Shown here in pieces: positions 48,955 through 60,944 of a stretch of 64,000 nt of DNA. How positions within the stretch are numbered: the first letter of the stretch is position 1; every line of letters starts with the position of its first letter. The position numbers were made by a program, and so were the translations under genes. The notes below the pieces were generated by a model. The model ran no database searches. It saw only the letters and a program-made list of their open reading frames with translations, and was not told the DNA's origin. The DNA is from Corynebacterium ulcerans (lineage in GTDB: Bacteria; Actinomycetota; Actinomycetes; Mycobacteriales; Mycobacteriaceae): the NCBI RefSeq assembly GCF_900187135.1, contig NZ_LT906443.1, positions 496,001 to 560,000 of the forward strand. The letters run 5' to 3'.

Positions 48955-49317
48955 CTTTATTTCCTATTGTCTTAGGTTGCACTGTCGATCAAGGCTTTAC
49001 GCTGCCTCGGTTGTGCAGTTGATCATGCGATAAAATCCGTATTTTTTCAGTAGCTACCAGGTAAAAGCTCTTGATATGTGGATAAGGTCTAGTTACATAC
49101 ACGCGTTATCCACAGACTCATCACAACAGTCACATGCTCTTGCGTTCTTTCCGCTTTTGTGCTCGATCCCCAGCAAACTTCACGGCACAACGCCGAAATC
49201 GCAACCACAGCAACTGCTGCTTAACTTAGTGCGTACTATTCCATACCCCCTGAATAGTGAAATTTTTCCATATCTGTTCCGTGCGTAAGCCGAACATAGT
49301 TATGCTGGCTCGTACAT
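48955..49317. other. 363-bp divergent region between yraN and the thi riboswitch
   Basis: No gene seen. It holds a pair of inverted perfect DnaA boxes (49077-49114). A TATGCT at 49301-49306 is a possible -10 element for the thi transcript; I could not assign a clear -35. Confidence 0.5.
49077..49114. promoter_or_regulatory. Two inverted perfect DnaA boxes
   Basis: TGTGGATAA at 49077-49085 and TTATCCACA at 49106-49114 are exact reverse complements and both match the strict DnaA-box consensus, 20 bp apart. This could be a DnaA titration or regulatory site; the inverted layout also allows a hairpin. Binding is inferred only. Confidence 0.55.
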
Positions 49318-49415
49318 CTATCCCCACGGGTGCCCGATGGAATCGGGCTGAGAAGAGCACTGTCACCGTGTTCGCACCGTTCGAACCTGTCTGGTTAGCA
49401 CCAGCGTAGGAAGCG
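49318..49415 (+). ncRNA. TPP riboswitch (THI element)
   Basis: It shows the conserved landmarks in order: GGGTGCCC, GGCTGAGAA, then GAACCTGTCTGG and CACCAGCGTAGGAAGC, 12 bp before the thiC ATG. The last paired segment includes AGGAAG, so thiamin pyrophosphate binding probably hides the ribosome binding site of thiC and lowers expression of the whole operon. Confidence 0.95.
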
Positions 49416-49423
49416 AGATATAG

Positions 49424-51135
<1,712 letters not shown>

Positions 51136-51136
<1 letters not shown>

Positions 51137-51834
51137 TGCGTAAAACCACGCCCCCAGTGGATCTACGGTGCTACTTTGTTACAGGGCATTCACCCGACCC
51201 CCGTCATATTGTCCACATCGCAGTGGCGGCCGCGGCTGGCGGCGCTGGAATTATTCAGATACGTTCTAAGCCAATCAGCGCTCGTGACCTGTATAAGCTT
51301 TCCAGCGAAGTTGCGTGTGCAGTAGCCACGATCAATCCATTCACGCGGGTGCTTATCGACGATCGTCTAGACGTGGCTATTGCTTTACGTTCTCAGAACA
51401 TTCCGATCGCAGGTGTTCATGTAGGACAAGACGATCTCAGCCCACACATTTGCCGGAAACTTCTTGGGCCGGAAGCTATCATCGGTCTGACTACGGGGTC
51501 CCTCGAACTCGTCGAAAAAGCAAACACACAGGCCGAATACATTGACTATATCGGGTGTGGTCCTTTCCGCGAGACCCCGACGAAAGACTCTGGACGAGCT
51601 CCTCTAGGGTTAGATTCCTACGCAGAGCTTGTTGCCCGTTCCGCAGTACCTCTGGTAGCCATCGGTGGTATTACCCTTAACGATGCAGCGCCCCTTGCTG
51701 CCCAAGGTGTGTCCGGGCTAGCTGTAGTACGTGGATTTATGGAAGCAGCAGATCCTACCGACTTTGCTTCTAAGGTTCTCAGAGAATTTGATCGTGGAGC
51801 TAGCCAATGGGCAAAGGACAGCTCATGCGCATAG
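51136..51834 (+). CDS. thiE: Thiamin-phosphate synthase
   Basis: TIM-barrel enzyme of 232 residues that joins HMP-PP and thiazole phosphate. It has IIQIRSKPISARDL (diphosphate-binding), VLIDDRLDVA, GVHVGQDDLS, and the phosphate loops YIGCGPFRETPTK and VAIGGITLNDA. GTG at 51136 overlaps the thiC stop by one base, which favours coupled translation; the upstream open frame lies inside thiC. The C-terminal tail overlaps the thiO start. Confidence 0.95.
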
Positions 51835-52985
51835 TGATTCTTGGCGCAGGCATCCTAGGATTGGCTACCGCAGTAGAATTGGCATCGCACCAAGCAAAAC
51901 AGCAACTCGATATTAATGTTGTAGATCCTGCCCCGATGAGTGGCGCCACCTACCATGCGGGTGGAATGCTCGCGCCCACTGCAGAAATGATTTATCAGCA
52001 GGATTCGCTGTTCCCGCTGATGCAGACTTCGGCCCAATGGTATCCAGAACTGATAAAGACCGTTACCGAGCACACGTCTCTTCCCCTAGGATATCGTGAG
52101 GATGGCACGCTCGTTGTTGCCGCAGACCGCGCCGACGCTCAGCATCTGCGCAATGTGATGCACTACCAACATGCTTATGGCATGAATGTAGAACAACTGC
52201 CACTAAGCAAAGCCCGCCAGATTGAGCCCGCGCTGCACCCGCATCTGGCAGGGGTCGTTTCTATCCCCGGCGATCACCAAATTGCTCCTCGAGTTTTTGC
52301 TGCCGCACTCTATGACGCCGCGATTAATCTTGGTGTGACATTCCATCCTTTAACAGCAACGCACCTACGCATAAGTGAACCTGCCAAAGACGGCGCTCCC
52401 GTACATGTTCATACAACCGGCTCTACTTTTCCTGCCGACCAGGTAGTGGTAGCTAATGGTCTCGGAGCAAGCACACTTTCAGGCTGGCATCCTTGTGCAA
52501 CCCAGGAATCATCACCGCTTAAGTTGCGGCCTGTGTATGGGGATATCGTGAGGCTGCGTGTACCCACGTACCTCCGACCTTTCATGCGTAAGGTGATCCG
52601 AGGTTTTGTAGAAGGCCGCCCGATTTATATCATTCCGCGCGATGATGGAACGATCGCACTAGGGGCCACAACGAGAGAAGACTCTCGACCAGCACCTCAT
52701 CTCGGCGGTGTTTACGATCTTTTGAGAGACGCAATCCGCATAGCACCAGGTTTGGAAGACTGCGATTTTCTTGAGGCAACGGCGGGCGCACGCCCAGGTA
52801 CACCTGATGATCTTCCTTATTTAGGGCGTGTCAACGACCATGTAGTTATGTCCACTGGGTATTTCCGACATGGAATCTTATTGGCGGCTTTGGGTGCTCG
52901 GGTGAGTCGAGAACTTGTTTTAGGACAACCATTGAGCGCAGATATCCGTGAGTGTTGTCCATTACGACATCTAGTGAATGTTTAA
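51825..52985 (+). CDS. thiO: Glycine oxidase ThiO
   Basis: FAD-dependent D-amino-acid-oxidase-family enzyme of 386 residues that makes dehydroglycine for thiazole synthesis. FAD fold MRIVILGAGILGLATAVELAS, and the late RPIYIIPRDDGTIALGAT and STGYFRHGILLA segments. The ATG at 51825 has AAAGGA six bases upstream; ATG 51807 is also possible. It overlaps the thiE end by 10 bp and runs into thiS. ThiO rather than ThiH points to the aerobic thiazole route. Confidence 0.93.
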   Translation: MRIVILGAGILGLATAVELASHQAKQQLDINVVDPAPMSGATYHAGGMLAPTAEMIYQQDSLFPLMQTSAQWYPELIKTVTEHTSLPLGYREDGTLVVAADRADAQHLRNVMHYQHAYGMNVEQLPLSKARQIEPALHPHLAGVVSIPGDHQIAPRVFAAALYDAAINLGVTFHPLTATHLRISEPAKDGAPVHVHTTGSTFPADQVVVANGLGASTLSGWHPCATQESSPLKLRPVYGDIVRLRVPTYLRPFMRKVIRGFVEGRPIYIIPRDDGTIALGATTREDSRPAPHLGGVYDLLRDAIRIAPGLEDCDFLEATAGARPGTPDDLPYLGRVNDHVVMSTGYFRHGILLAALGARVSRELVLGQPLSADIRECCPLRHLVNV

Positions 52986-52998
52986 AGGACTCATGCTT

Positions 52999-53202
52999 AT
53001 GCGTATAGAACTAAACGGAAGAATGCAGGAAGTCACCGCACGCACTGTATCTGAACTAGTGGCAGAAATTGTTGCCCCAGGACATCAAGACGCAGGTATT
53101 GCCGTTGCCATTGAGGGCACAGTGATCCCGCGCTCACAGTGGCTGCGTCGTCTACATCCAAGCGATCGCGTAGACATACTCACTGCGATTCAAGGAGGTT
53201 AA
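52999..53202 (+). CDS. thiS: Sulfur carrier protein ThiS
   Basis: Ubiquitin-like protein of 67 residues ending in the required Gly-Gly (ILTAIQGG), which is adenylated by ThiF and then thiocarboxylated. The ATG at 52999 has AAAGGA nine bases upstream; starts at 52993 or 52978 are open alternatives. The stop is directly followed by the thiG GTG, with AAGGAGG formed by the last thiS codons. Confidence 0.94.
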   Translation: MRIELNGRMQEVTARTVSELVAEIVAPGHQDAGIAVAIEGTVIPRSQWLRRLHPSDRVDILTAIQGG

Positions 53203-53991
<789 letters not shown>

Positions 53992-55134
53992 ATGGAAACG
54001 TCACTTCCGCTATCAGAACTACACCGGGTTTCGCGTCAGATGTTGCTTCCCGGATTCGGGTTGTCGCAGCAAGAGGCACTCCATAATGCGCATGTTCTGG
54101 TAGTAGGAATCGGTGGACTTGGATGTCCTATTGTGCAGCAATTAGCCGCAGCCGGAGTTGGAAAAATGACCTTGATTGATCAAGACACGGTCGATATAAC
54201 CAACATCCATCGACAAATACTCTTCTCAGCAGACGAGTGCGGCCTGCCCAAGGTGGAGGTAGCTGCACGACGAGCACAGGCGTTGCAGCCTGGCATCGTC
54301 ATAGAAGCCCGGAACGAAACTCTCACAGCCCGCAACGCCTGTGAATTAGTAGCAGGGGCGGATATAGTGCTCGATGGCTCCGATACTTTTTCTAGCAAAT
54401 ATCTCGTCGCAGATGCTGCAGAAATAGTAGGAACTCCACTGGTATGGGGCACAGTACTAGGATTCCATGGTGATGTTGCATTGTGGCATTCCGGACCCTG
54501 CAAACGTGGAGTGGGCCTACGCGATGTGTTCCCCTACCAACTACCTGCCGATGCCGTTCCAACGTGTGCAACAGCCGGTGTCTTAGGAGTGACAACATCG
54601 GTAGTCGGCGGTCTCATGTCCACTACGGCCCTTGCATGGCTGTCAGGTTTGGATCGAACGGTCGGCAAGATTCTTAGCTACGATGCTATCCCGGCCACCA
54701 TACGCCAAATACAAGCCGTAGCAGATCCTCAAAGGGGTCTCACGACTAGCCTCAGTGACTATGCGGCAGCTGCATCATGCGAGTTTTCAAAGGAATCTAC
54801 GGCTAAGGAAAATTCCTTGCTCCTCCAACGTGTCCTAGCTGGCGAGGCTGCGCTCTTAGATATTCGCGAGCTGCACGAGGTCCTGCTGGATCCTTTCCCC
54901 CCACACTATTCTCCCCATATGGTCCCGCTCAGCAGCATCGTCTCGGAAGACTGCGCACGAACAGCTCTCTTAGACGCGGCACAGACCCAATCTCAACGCA
55001 CAATTGTTGTTGCGTGTGCTTCCGGGCAACGGTCCCAACAATTCATCGCACAATACAACGATCTTGCTGTACAAGCGTCTATTACACTGCTCAGCCTGCC
55101 AGGCGGAAATAATAAGAGAAAAGAAAGTGCATAA
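53992..55134 (+). CDS. thiF: ThiF-like adenylyltransferase with C-terminal rhodanese domain
   Basis: 380 residues. E1-like N-terminal domain (1-250): nucleotide motif VVGIGGLGCP, DITNIHRQILFS, DGSDTF, and PTCATAG. A rhodanese-like domain (about 280-375) has the candidate sulfur Cys in VVACASGQRS. It activates ThiS and may supply the sulfur itself. The two CxxC zinc pairs of typical ThiF/MoeB are not intact: the first reads CKRG and the second DPQRGL. It starts one base after thiG. Confidence 0.92.
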   Translation: METSLPLSELHRVSRQMLLPGFGLSQQEALHNAHVLVVGIGGLGCPIVQQLAAAGVGKMTLIDQDTVDITNIHRQILFSADECGLPKVEVAARRAQALQPGIVIEARNETLTARNACELVAGADIVLDGSDTFSSKYLVADAAEIVGTPLVWGTVLGFHGDVALWHSGPCKRGVGLRDVFPYQLPADAVPTCATAGVLGVTTSVVGGLMSTTALAWLSGLDRTVGKILSYDAIPATIRQIQAVADPQRGLTTSLSDYAAAASCEFSKESTAKENSLLLQRVLAGEAALLDIRELHEVLLDPFPPHYSPHMVPLSSIVSEDCARTALLDAAQTQSQRTIVVACASGQRSQQFIAQYNDLAVQASITLLSLPGGNNKRKESA

Positions 55135-55136
55135 TC

Positions 55137-55970
55137 ATGGATACTTTTATTCCCAGAGTTCTTTCTATCGCTGGAACAGATCCCACCGGCGGAGCAGGCA
55201 TTCAAGCAGACCTAAAAACGGTGGCCGCTGCTGGCGGCTACGGAATGTGCGTGATCACAGCTCTCGTGGCACAAAATACTCGAGGTGTACGGAATGTACA
55301 TACCCCACCAACCGATTTTCTTCACTCGCAGCTCAACGCAGTAAGTGATGATGTTGCTATCGACGCTATCAAGATCGGGATGCTAGGTGATTCTGGTGTT
55401 ATCGCTACGGTTGCTCAATGGCTAACTTCACTACCAACAACCCGCGATATACCTATAGTTCTGGATCCTGTAATGATTAGTACCAGTGGACATCGTCTAC
55501 TTGATCCTCAAGCTGAAAAAGCACTCCAAGAGCTTGCACCGCATGCCACAGTAGTAACCCCGAATCTGCCAGAACTAGCGGTACTCTGTGGCACTCCGCT
55601 TCGTACTGATCTGGATCAAGCAATCATCGACGCACAGAATTGGGCTTGTGAACATGGAGTTGCCATCGTTGTTAAAGGTGGTCATCTTCAGCAGGATCAC
55701 GCTGACAACGCGGTAGTTTTCCCATCTGGACTCTTTCACCGAATACCCAATAGCCGGATAAAGACCACAAATACGCATGGCACTGGCTGTTCTTTATCAT
55801 CAGCATTAGCTACCCGACTCGGCCTTGGCGAGGATCTGGTCACCGCATTGGAATGGTCAACAGCGTGGCTTCATGAGGCCATCGCACACGGCAGCGCCCT
55901 ACACGTAGGGCATGGTCATGGCCCCATTGATCATGGTTATCGCGCACGCAAGCATGGTGCATGCGCATAG
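55137..55970 (+). CDS. thiD: Hydroxymethylpyrimidine / phosphomethylpyrimidine kinase
   Basis: Ribokinase-fold enzyme of 277 residues that phosphorylates HMP and HMP-P to HMP-PP. SIAGTDPTGGAGIQADLKT at the start, IKIGMLGD, VLDPVMIS, and the anion hole TTNTHGTGCSLSSALA at the end. It is a stand-alone kinase without a TenA or ThiE fusion. Last gene of the thi operon, two bases after thiF. It converges with the DUF2469 gene with 14 bp between. Confidence 0.95.
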   Translation: MDTFIPRVLSIAGTDPTGGAGIQADLKTVAAAGGYGMCVITALVAQNTRGVRNVHTPPTDFLHSQLNAVSDDVAIDAIKIGMLGDSGVIATVAQWLTSLPTTRDIPIVLDPVMISTSGHRLLDPQAEKALQELAPHATVVTPNLPELAVLCGTPLRTDLDQAIIDAQNWACEHGVAIVVKGGHLQQDHADNAVVFPSGLFHRIPNSRIKTTNTHGTGCSLSSALATRLGLGEDLVTALEWSTAWLHEAIAHGSALHVGHGHGPIDHGYRARKHGACA

Positions 55971-55984
55971 GTTAGGGCGCTCGA

Positions 55985-56290
55985 TTAATCGGGCATGACA
56001 AAATCGGGTTTATCTAGCTCTTCGATGTTTACGTCTTTATACGTAATGACCCTGACGTAACGCACGAACCTCGCGGAACGGTACATATCCCATACCCAGG
56101 CATCAGACATTCTGACTTCATAATAAACATCAGAACCCTGCGTATGAGGGATTAACTCCACCGCATTGGCAAGGTAGAATCGCCGCTCTGTCTCTACAAC
56201 ATAAGAGAACTGGCTAACCACGTCCCGGTACTCGCGATACAGTGACAGCTCTACCTCAGCCTCATAGTTGTCGAGTTCTTCTGCACCCAT
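55985..56290 (-). CDS. DUF2469 family protein
   Basis: Conserved actinobacterial protein of 101 residues with NYEAEVELSLYREYRDVVSQF and VVETERRFYLANAVELIPH. It has an acidic, soluble composition with no membrane segment. Function unknown, but it is almost always next to rnhB, as here (4 bp after it), which suggests a shared transcript lepB-rnhB-DUF2469. Confidence 0.9.
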   Translation of the reverse strand: MGAEELDNYEAEVELSLYREYRDVVSQFSYVVETERRFYLANAVELIPHTQGSDVYYEVRMSDAWVWDMYRSARFVRYVRVITYKDVNIEELDKPDFVMPD

Positions 56291-56294
56291 CGCT

Positions 56295-57017
56295 TTACCT
56301 CCCGATTACTGCTTTATTCTCGGCAGCCCATTCCTCATGTGCAGCCCTCACATTGGCATAACTATAACGATGCTCCGGTGTTCCCCCGTGGCGGCGCACC
56401 GCATCTATGTGAGACTTGGTCCCATATCCTTTGTGATCCCCCAATCCGTATCCCGGATACTCCTTATCCAAATCAATCATCAGCTCATCACGAGACTGCT
56501 TAGCCAAAACGCTAGCAGCCGCAATACAGCGCGCAGCCGCATCCCCACCGATAACGGGCAGAGATGGACATGGAAGGCCGGGTACCCGCATGGCGTCGAT
56601 AAGCGCATAGCCCGGCTTCTCCGAGAGCAGAGCGACAGCCCTTCGCATGCCAGAAATGTTGGCGTGCTGAATACCGTATGCATCAATTTCCGATGCCGGA
56701 ATATGCAAGATCGACCAGGCTACAGCGTGTTTTTTGATAAGAGGATAAAGCTCTTCCCTCATTCGAGGAGAAAGCTTCTTAGAGTCAGTCAGCGTAGCTA
56801 GCGCTGCGATCGGCCGAGGGGGCAAAATGCACGCGGCAATAGTAATTGGGCCGCAACAAGAACCGCGGCCTGCTTCATCTATCCCGGCAACCGGACCCAA
56901 ACCCCATTTTTCTAGCGTTCCCTCAAATGTCCGAAGATATTTGAGCTTACGAATTTTAATCCCCTGGGACGCGGGCAAGGGAAGGCTTGGGCAAGCCTCT
57001 TGTCCCTTAGGAATCAA
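56295..57017 (-). CDS. rnhB: Ribonuclease HII
   Basis: 240-residue nuclease that removes RNA primers and single ribonucleotides from DNA. Catalytic acids are in [13 protein letters not shown] (Asp-Glu), LTDSKKL and [10 protein letters not shown], with a late [17 protein letters not shown]. The start TTG at 57017 has AGGGA six bases upstream and lies 9 bp after lepB. It gives an N-terminal extension of about 40 residues before the catalytic core. Confidence 0.93.
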   Translation of the reverse strand: MIPKGQEACPSLPLPASQGIKIRKLKYLRTFEGTLEKWGLGPVAGIDEAGRGSCCGPITIAACILPPRPIAALATLTDSKKLSPRMREELYPLIKKHAVAWSILHIPASEIDAYGIQHANISGMRRAVALLSEKPGYALIDAMRVPGLPCPSLPVIGGDAAARCIAAASVLAKQSRDELMIDLDKEYPGYGLGDHKGYGTKSHIDAVRRHGGTPEHRYSYANVRAAHEEWAAENKAVIGR

Positions 57018-57026
57018 CCTAGTTCC

Positions 57027-57833
57027 CTACCCTTGGATGTCGTAATCTTCTACGCTGCCGATCCTATTAAACGGGAAGATCTTAAACTGAACTTTGCCCT
57101 TAATATGATCGCGCGGGATGGTGCCCTGGTACTGGTCGCCGATGTGATAGCGAGAATCCATCGAGTTTGTCCGGTTATCTCCCATCATGAAATAACTGTC
57201 TGCGGGAACAGTGACAGGACCAAAGTAGAAGCCGCCGCAGGCATCAGATCCAGTCGCAGGATCTACCGGATAAGCAGGAGGATTCTGAATATATGAAGAA
57301 TCAATTACTTTTCCGTTGACTTTAATGCCCTCATCGCCTTCCAAACATTGCACGGTCTGTCCCCCGGTCGCAATGATTCGCTTCACTAGGTCATTCTCGT
57401 CTGGAGCAACGAGCCCAACAAAGGCTCCGACGTTCTGCAATCCACGCACCAGTGAGTTCTGGGATCTTTGCGAAACAAAAGAAGAATTCCAGGAATCCGT
57501 TCCTTCAAAGACGATAACGTCACCAGGTTTTGGATCGCTGAAGTGATAGCTCACTTTGTCTACAAAAATGCGATCGCCTGTGCAGCCAGCGCATCCGTGC
57601 AGCGTTGGTTCCATCGATTGGCTGGGAATCATATAGACGCGCCCCACGAAGGTTTGCAGCATCGTAATAACTAATAGAGTCACCACGACAACAAGTGGTA
57701 TCTCTATAAACCAGGGCAACGGTTTCTTACCTTCAGCAGAATTAGCCTTTGCGTCTCTATCCGTCGCATCAGTACGAGCCTGTGGTTTAAAATCACGGTC
57801 CGCCACGTTGAATCCATTACTCTGATCAGTCAC
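57027..57833 (-). CDS. lepB: Signal peptidase I
   Basis: Membrane-bound Ser-Lys protease of 268 residues that cleaves secretory signal peptides. A cytoplasmic N-terminal tail of about 40 residues is followed by one transmembrane helix (about 44-63), then the catalytic Ser73 in PSQSMEPTL and Lys151 in DLVKRIIATGG. A Cys pair in HGCAGCTGD just after box B is notable for an extracellular protein. The signature GDNRTNSMDSRYHIG closes the catalytic core. GTG start at 57833. Confidence 0.95.
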   Translation of the reverse strand: MTDQSNGFNVADRDFKPQARTDATDRDAKANSAEGKKPLPWFIEIPLVVVVTLLVITMLQTFVGRVYMIPSQSMEPTLHGCAGCTGDRIFVDKVSYHFSDPKPGDVIVFEGTDSWNSSFVSQRSQNSLVRGLQNVGAFVGLVAPDENDLVKRIIATGGQTVQCLEGDEGIKVNGKVIDSSYIQNPPAYPVDPATGSDACGGFYFGPVTVPADSYFMMGDNRTNSMDSRYHIGDQYQGTIPRDHIKGKVQFKIFPFNRIGSVEDYDIQG

Positions 57834-57987
57834 AACGAATGATGTTAGCAGCGTTAAGGTAAACCTCGCGTAGGCAAATGTTTTATTACCTCATATTTAA
57901 GTCACATATCGAGGCTGCAGATTTACTTTCACACACTTTCGTTACTCATACCCTGGCCTCGAAAACCTATTCTTCTTCACGCCAAGG

Positions 57988-58034
57988 CAAAAAGAAAAGC
58001 CTCCAACCGCATAAAATTCATGCAGGTCAGAGGC
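57988..58034 (-). terminator. Terminator of rplS
   Basis: An imperfect 14-15 bp inverted repeat (57999-58012 with 58020-58034). On the minus strand it is followed by TTTTCTTTTT, 15 bp after the rplS stop. Confidence 0.85.
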
Positions 58035-58049
58035 CTAAGGCGCCGAATA

Positions 58050-58391
58050 TTAGCGCTTTTCCTTGATCTTAGCTGCTTTGCCGCGCAGGTCACGCAGGTA
58101 GTAAAGCTTCGCACGACGAACAGCGCCGCGAGTAACAACCTCAATCTTCTCGATGTTTGGAGTGTGTACCGGGAAGGTACGCTCAACACCGATGCCGAAG
58201 GAAACCTTGCGGACAGTGAAGGTCTCACGAACGCCAGAGCCCTGACGACGAATAACAACACCCTTGAACAACTGGGTACGGGTCTTGTTGCCCTCGATAA
58301 CCTTTACGTGAACGTCAAGGGTATCGCCGGGACGGAAAGCTGGGATGTCGTTGCGCAATGATGCTGCATCGACTTTGTCAAGAAGGTTCAT
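58050..58391 (-). CDS. rplS: 50S ribosomal protein L19
   Basis: 113 residues: [45 protein letters not shown] and the basic C-terminus [21 protein letters not shown] are the classic L19 sequence. Located between tex and lepB; a terminator lies directly after it, separating it from lepB. Confidence 0.98.
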   Translation of the reverse strand: MNLLDKVDAASLRNDIPAFRPGDTLDVHVKVIEGNKTRTQLFKGVVIRRQGSGVRETFTVRKVSFGIGVERTFPVHTPNIEKIEVVTRGAVRRAKLYYLRDLRGKAAKIKEKR

Positions 58392-58480
58392 AAAACCAAT
58401 CCTTACTTTTAAAAGACAGAGGAACCTAGCGGCTCTCCCCTATGGTCGGGGCGCTCGACTGGTTCATGCCCAAGACATGA

Positions 58481-58507
58481 AAAGCAGCTGTCTCACAAAA
58501 GAGACAG
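58481..58507 (-). terminator. Probable terminator of tex
   Basis: A 7-bp stem CTGTCTC/GAGACAG (58488-58494 with 58501-58507) followed after three bases by TTTT on the minus strand. It lies 71 bp after the tex stop. Confidence 0.6.
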
Positions 58508-58578
58508 ACAACGGTGGAGATTATGCCATGCTTGCGCGCCGGGAACAACTTCTCCCCACAGTTGTCAATATGCGTCTG

Positions 58579-60882
58579 TTATTTGAGCCCGGCGCGTCGC
58601 AAAGCTTCTGCCATCGCTCCACCTGCTGACGATTGCGATGAGCTGCGCCTTTGCGACGCATTACGCGTGCTGTTTCCACGCGAAGAACGCTTATCTTTCG
58701 CGGTGTTTGTGTTGCGTGAGGCCGGTTTAGCGGTGCTAGCGCCGGGCTCGTCGGAAAGCTTCATGGAGAGGCTAATGCGTTTGCGCTCTGGATCAACCTC
58801 CATCACCTTCACTTTGACTACCTGCCCAGAACGTACAACGTCGTGGGGATTAGAGACAAAAGTATCTGCCAAGGCAGAAACATGCACTAGGCCGTCTTGG
58901 TGCACTCCCACATCCACGAATGCACCAAAGGCTGCCACGTTTGTCACGGTTCCCTCTAGGATCATCCCCGGGATCAAGTCGGAGATTTTCTCTACGCCTT
59001 CTTTAAACGTGGCCGTGGCAAATTCCGGTCGGGGGTCGCGCCCCGGTTTGTCCAACTCCGCGAGGATGTCGGTCACGGTGGGGACACCAAAATGTTCGTC
59101 TGCAAAGTCCTGGGGGCGCAGCGACTTGAGCACCGACGTGTTTCCGATAAGCCCGTCAACGCTAAGCCCTGTTTTCTCCGCGATTCGCCGTACCACTGGG
59201 TAAGCCTCAGGATGCACAGCAGAGGAGTCCAAGGGGTCAGGCGCACCGTTAATCCTTAAGAAACCAGCGCACTGCTCAAAGGCTTTGGGGCCTAAACGTG
59301 GAACTTTCTTCAGCGAAGCTCGTGAGGCAAAACTACCGTGTTCATCCCGGTAGTGCACGATGTTTTCTGCAATGGTCGGGCTGATTCCAGCTACCCTGGC
59401 AAGCAGCGGAACTGAAGCCGTGTTGAGATCTACACCCACGGCATTCACTGCATCTTCTACCACGGCATCAAGGGTTTTAGCCAAGGCAGTCTGGTTTACA
59501 TCGTGTTGATACTGGCCAACTCCAATCGCTTTCGGGTCAATCTTGACCAGTTCTGCGAGTGGATCCTGCAATCGGCGTGCAATAGAGACTGCGCCACGCA
59601 AGGAAACATCCATGGTGGGAAATTCTTTCGCCGCCAGCTCTGATGCTGAATACACCGATGCCCCGGACTCTGATACTACGACTGGGGTAGGACGTTTTCC
59701 GCCGGCCTTTTTGATCAAATCTGCAACTTCTCCTGCGAGTTTCTCTGTCTCACGGGAGGCTGTGCCATTGCCCACAGCCATAAGGTCTACGCCATGCGTG
59801 GCACATGCAGACGCTAATTCTTGGACAGCGTCCGACCACTTATTTTGTGGTTGGTGTGGATAGACGATAAGAGTGTCTAATACTTTGCCAGTGCGATCTA
59901 CAACGGCGCACTTCACTCCATTACGATATCCGGGGTCGAGGCCGAGAGTCGCACGTTGACCTGCGGGAGCAGCAAGAAGAACATCCTTGAGGTTCCGGGC
60001 AAAGACCTCAAGAGCACCTTCTTCTGCCCGTTCTTTCAAACGCATACGGACATCGAGACCCGAGGAGATAACCAATTTGGTCTTCCATCCCCACCTCACA
60101 GCAGACGTAAGCCATTGAGAAGAAGTATCAAGGTTAAAGCGCTCTGCAATCATGCCTTCATACATCGACTCGTCACCGGCATCAAGGTCTAGATGCAGCA
60201 CCCCTTCTTTTTCCCCACGAAAGAGCGCCAGGATTCGATGGCTAGGCAACGATGTAAAAGGTTCTGAAAACTCAAAATAATCTTTGTACTTTGCACCCTC
60301 TTGCTCTTTGCCTTCCACGGAACTGGCCAGCATGGAACCCGTGGTAAACATCCGCTCGCGGACTTCTCCGACCAGGTCCGCGTCCAGGGCAAAACGATCA
60401 ATAAGGATTGCGCGTGCACCTTCAAGGGCTTTCTTGGCGTCTTCAAATCCCTCTGTGACAAAGCTCTGGGCAAGCTGCTCTGGGCTCACATGGGGCGCGT
60501 CGATAAGCTTATCCAGCAGTTGCTCCAGTCCGGCTTCACGCGCGATATCCGCTTTAGTCTTGCGCCGTTTTTTGTAGGGAAGATATAAATCTTCCAAGCG
60601 GGCTTTTGTATCGCATTCCAGGATCAACGTTTTCAGCGTTTGATCGAGCTTTCCTTGCTCTTCAATCGCGGCGAGAATCGTCTGCTTCCGGTCCTCCAGC
60701 TCCTTAAGATAGGTCGCGCGTTCTTCAATGGCACGCAGCTGCGAGTCGTCGAGCCCGCCTGTGGCTTCCTTACGGTACCGAGCGATAAAGGGAACTGTAT
60801 TGCCTTCTGCGAGGAGTGCGAGAGCGGAAGCGACATTGCTTTCCTTAACTCCTAGCTCCTGAGCGATCTTCGCGGAAATCAT
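58579..60882 (-). CDS. tex: Tex family RNA-binding transcription accessory protein
   Basis: 767 residues: N-terminal Tex helix-turn-helix region ([35 protein letters not shown]), a YqgF/RuvC-like domain ([17 protein letters not shown]), helix-hairpin-helix motifs ([20 protein letters not shown]) and a C-terminal S1 RNA-binding domain ([20 protein letters not shown]). A Ser/Arg/Asn-rich tail follows. Related to eukaryotic Spt6. Its place between rplS and a PTS gene is not part of the conserved mycobacterial order as I recall it. Confidence 0.95.
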   Translation of the reverse strand: MISAKIAQELGVKESNVASALALLAEGNTVPFIARYRKEATGGLDDSQLRAIEERATYLKELEDRKQTILAAIEEQGKLDQTLKTLILECDTKARLEDLYLPYKKRRKTKADIAREAGLEQLLDKLIDAPHVSPEQLAQSFVTEGFEDAKKALEGARAILIDRFALDADLVGEVRERMFTTGSMLASSVEGKEQEGAKYKDYFEFSEPFTSLPSHRILALFRGEKEGVLHLDLDAGDESMYEGMIAERFNLDTSSQWLTSAVRWGWKTKLVISSGLDVRMRLKERAEEGALEVFARNLKDVLLAAPAGQRATLGLDPGYRNGVKCAVVDRTGKVLDTLIVYPHQPQNKWSDAVQELASACATHGVDLMAVGNGTASRETEKLAGEVADLIKKAGGKRPTPVVVSESGASVYSASELAAKEFPTMDVSLRGAVSIARRLQDPLAELVKIDPKAIGVGQYQHDVNQTALAKTLDAVVEDAVNAVGVDLNTASVPLLARVAGISPTIAENIVHYRDEHGSFASRASLKKVPRLGPKAFEQCAGFLRINGAPDPLDSSAVHPEAYPVVRRIAEKTGLSVDGLIGNTSVLKSLRPQDFADEHFGVPTVTDILAELDKPGRDPRPEFATATFKEGVEKISDLIPGMILEGTVTNVAAFGAFVDVGVHQDGLVHVSALADTFVSNPHDVVRSGQVVKVKVMEVDPERKRISLSMKLSDEPGASTAKPASRNTNTAKDKRSSRGNSTRNASQRRSSSQSSAGGAMAEALRRAGLK

Positions 60883-60944
60883 TCACACGATTGTAGCGAG
60901 TTTCCCTTTGTGTCACCCAGAAACGGGTAGGCGGGGTCTCTGCC

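Noticed and set aside
57850..57875. Possible second DtxR box upstream of lepB (AGGTAAACCT)
   Set aside because: Only the short inner palindrome fits; the outer half-sites do not match the 19-bp consensus.
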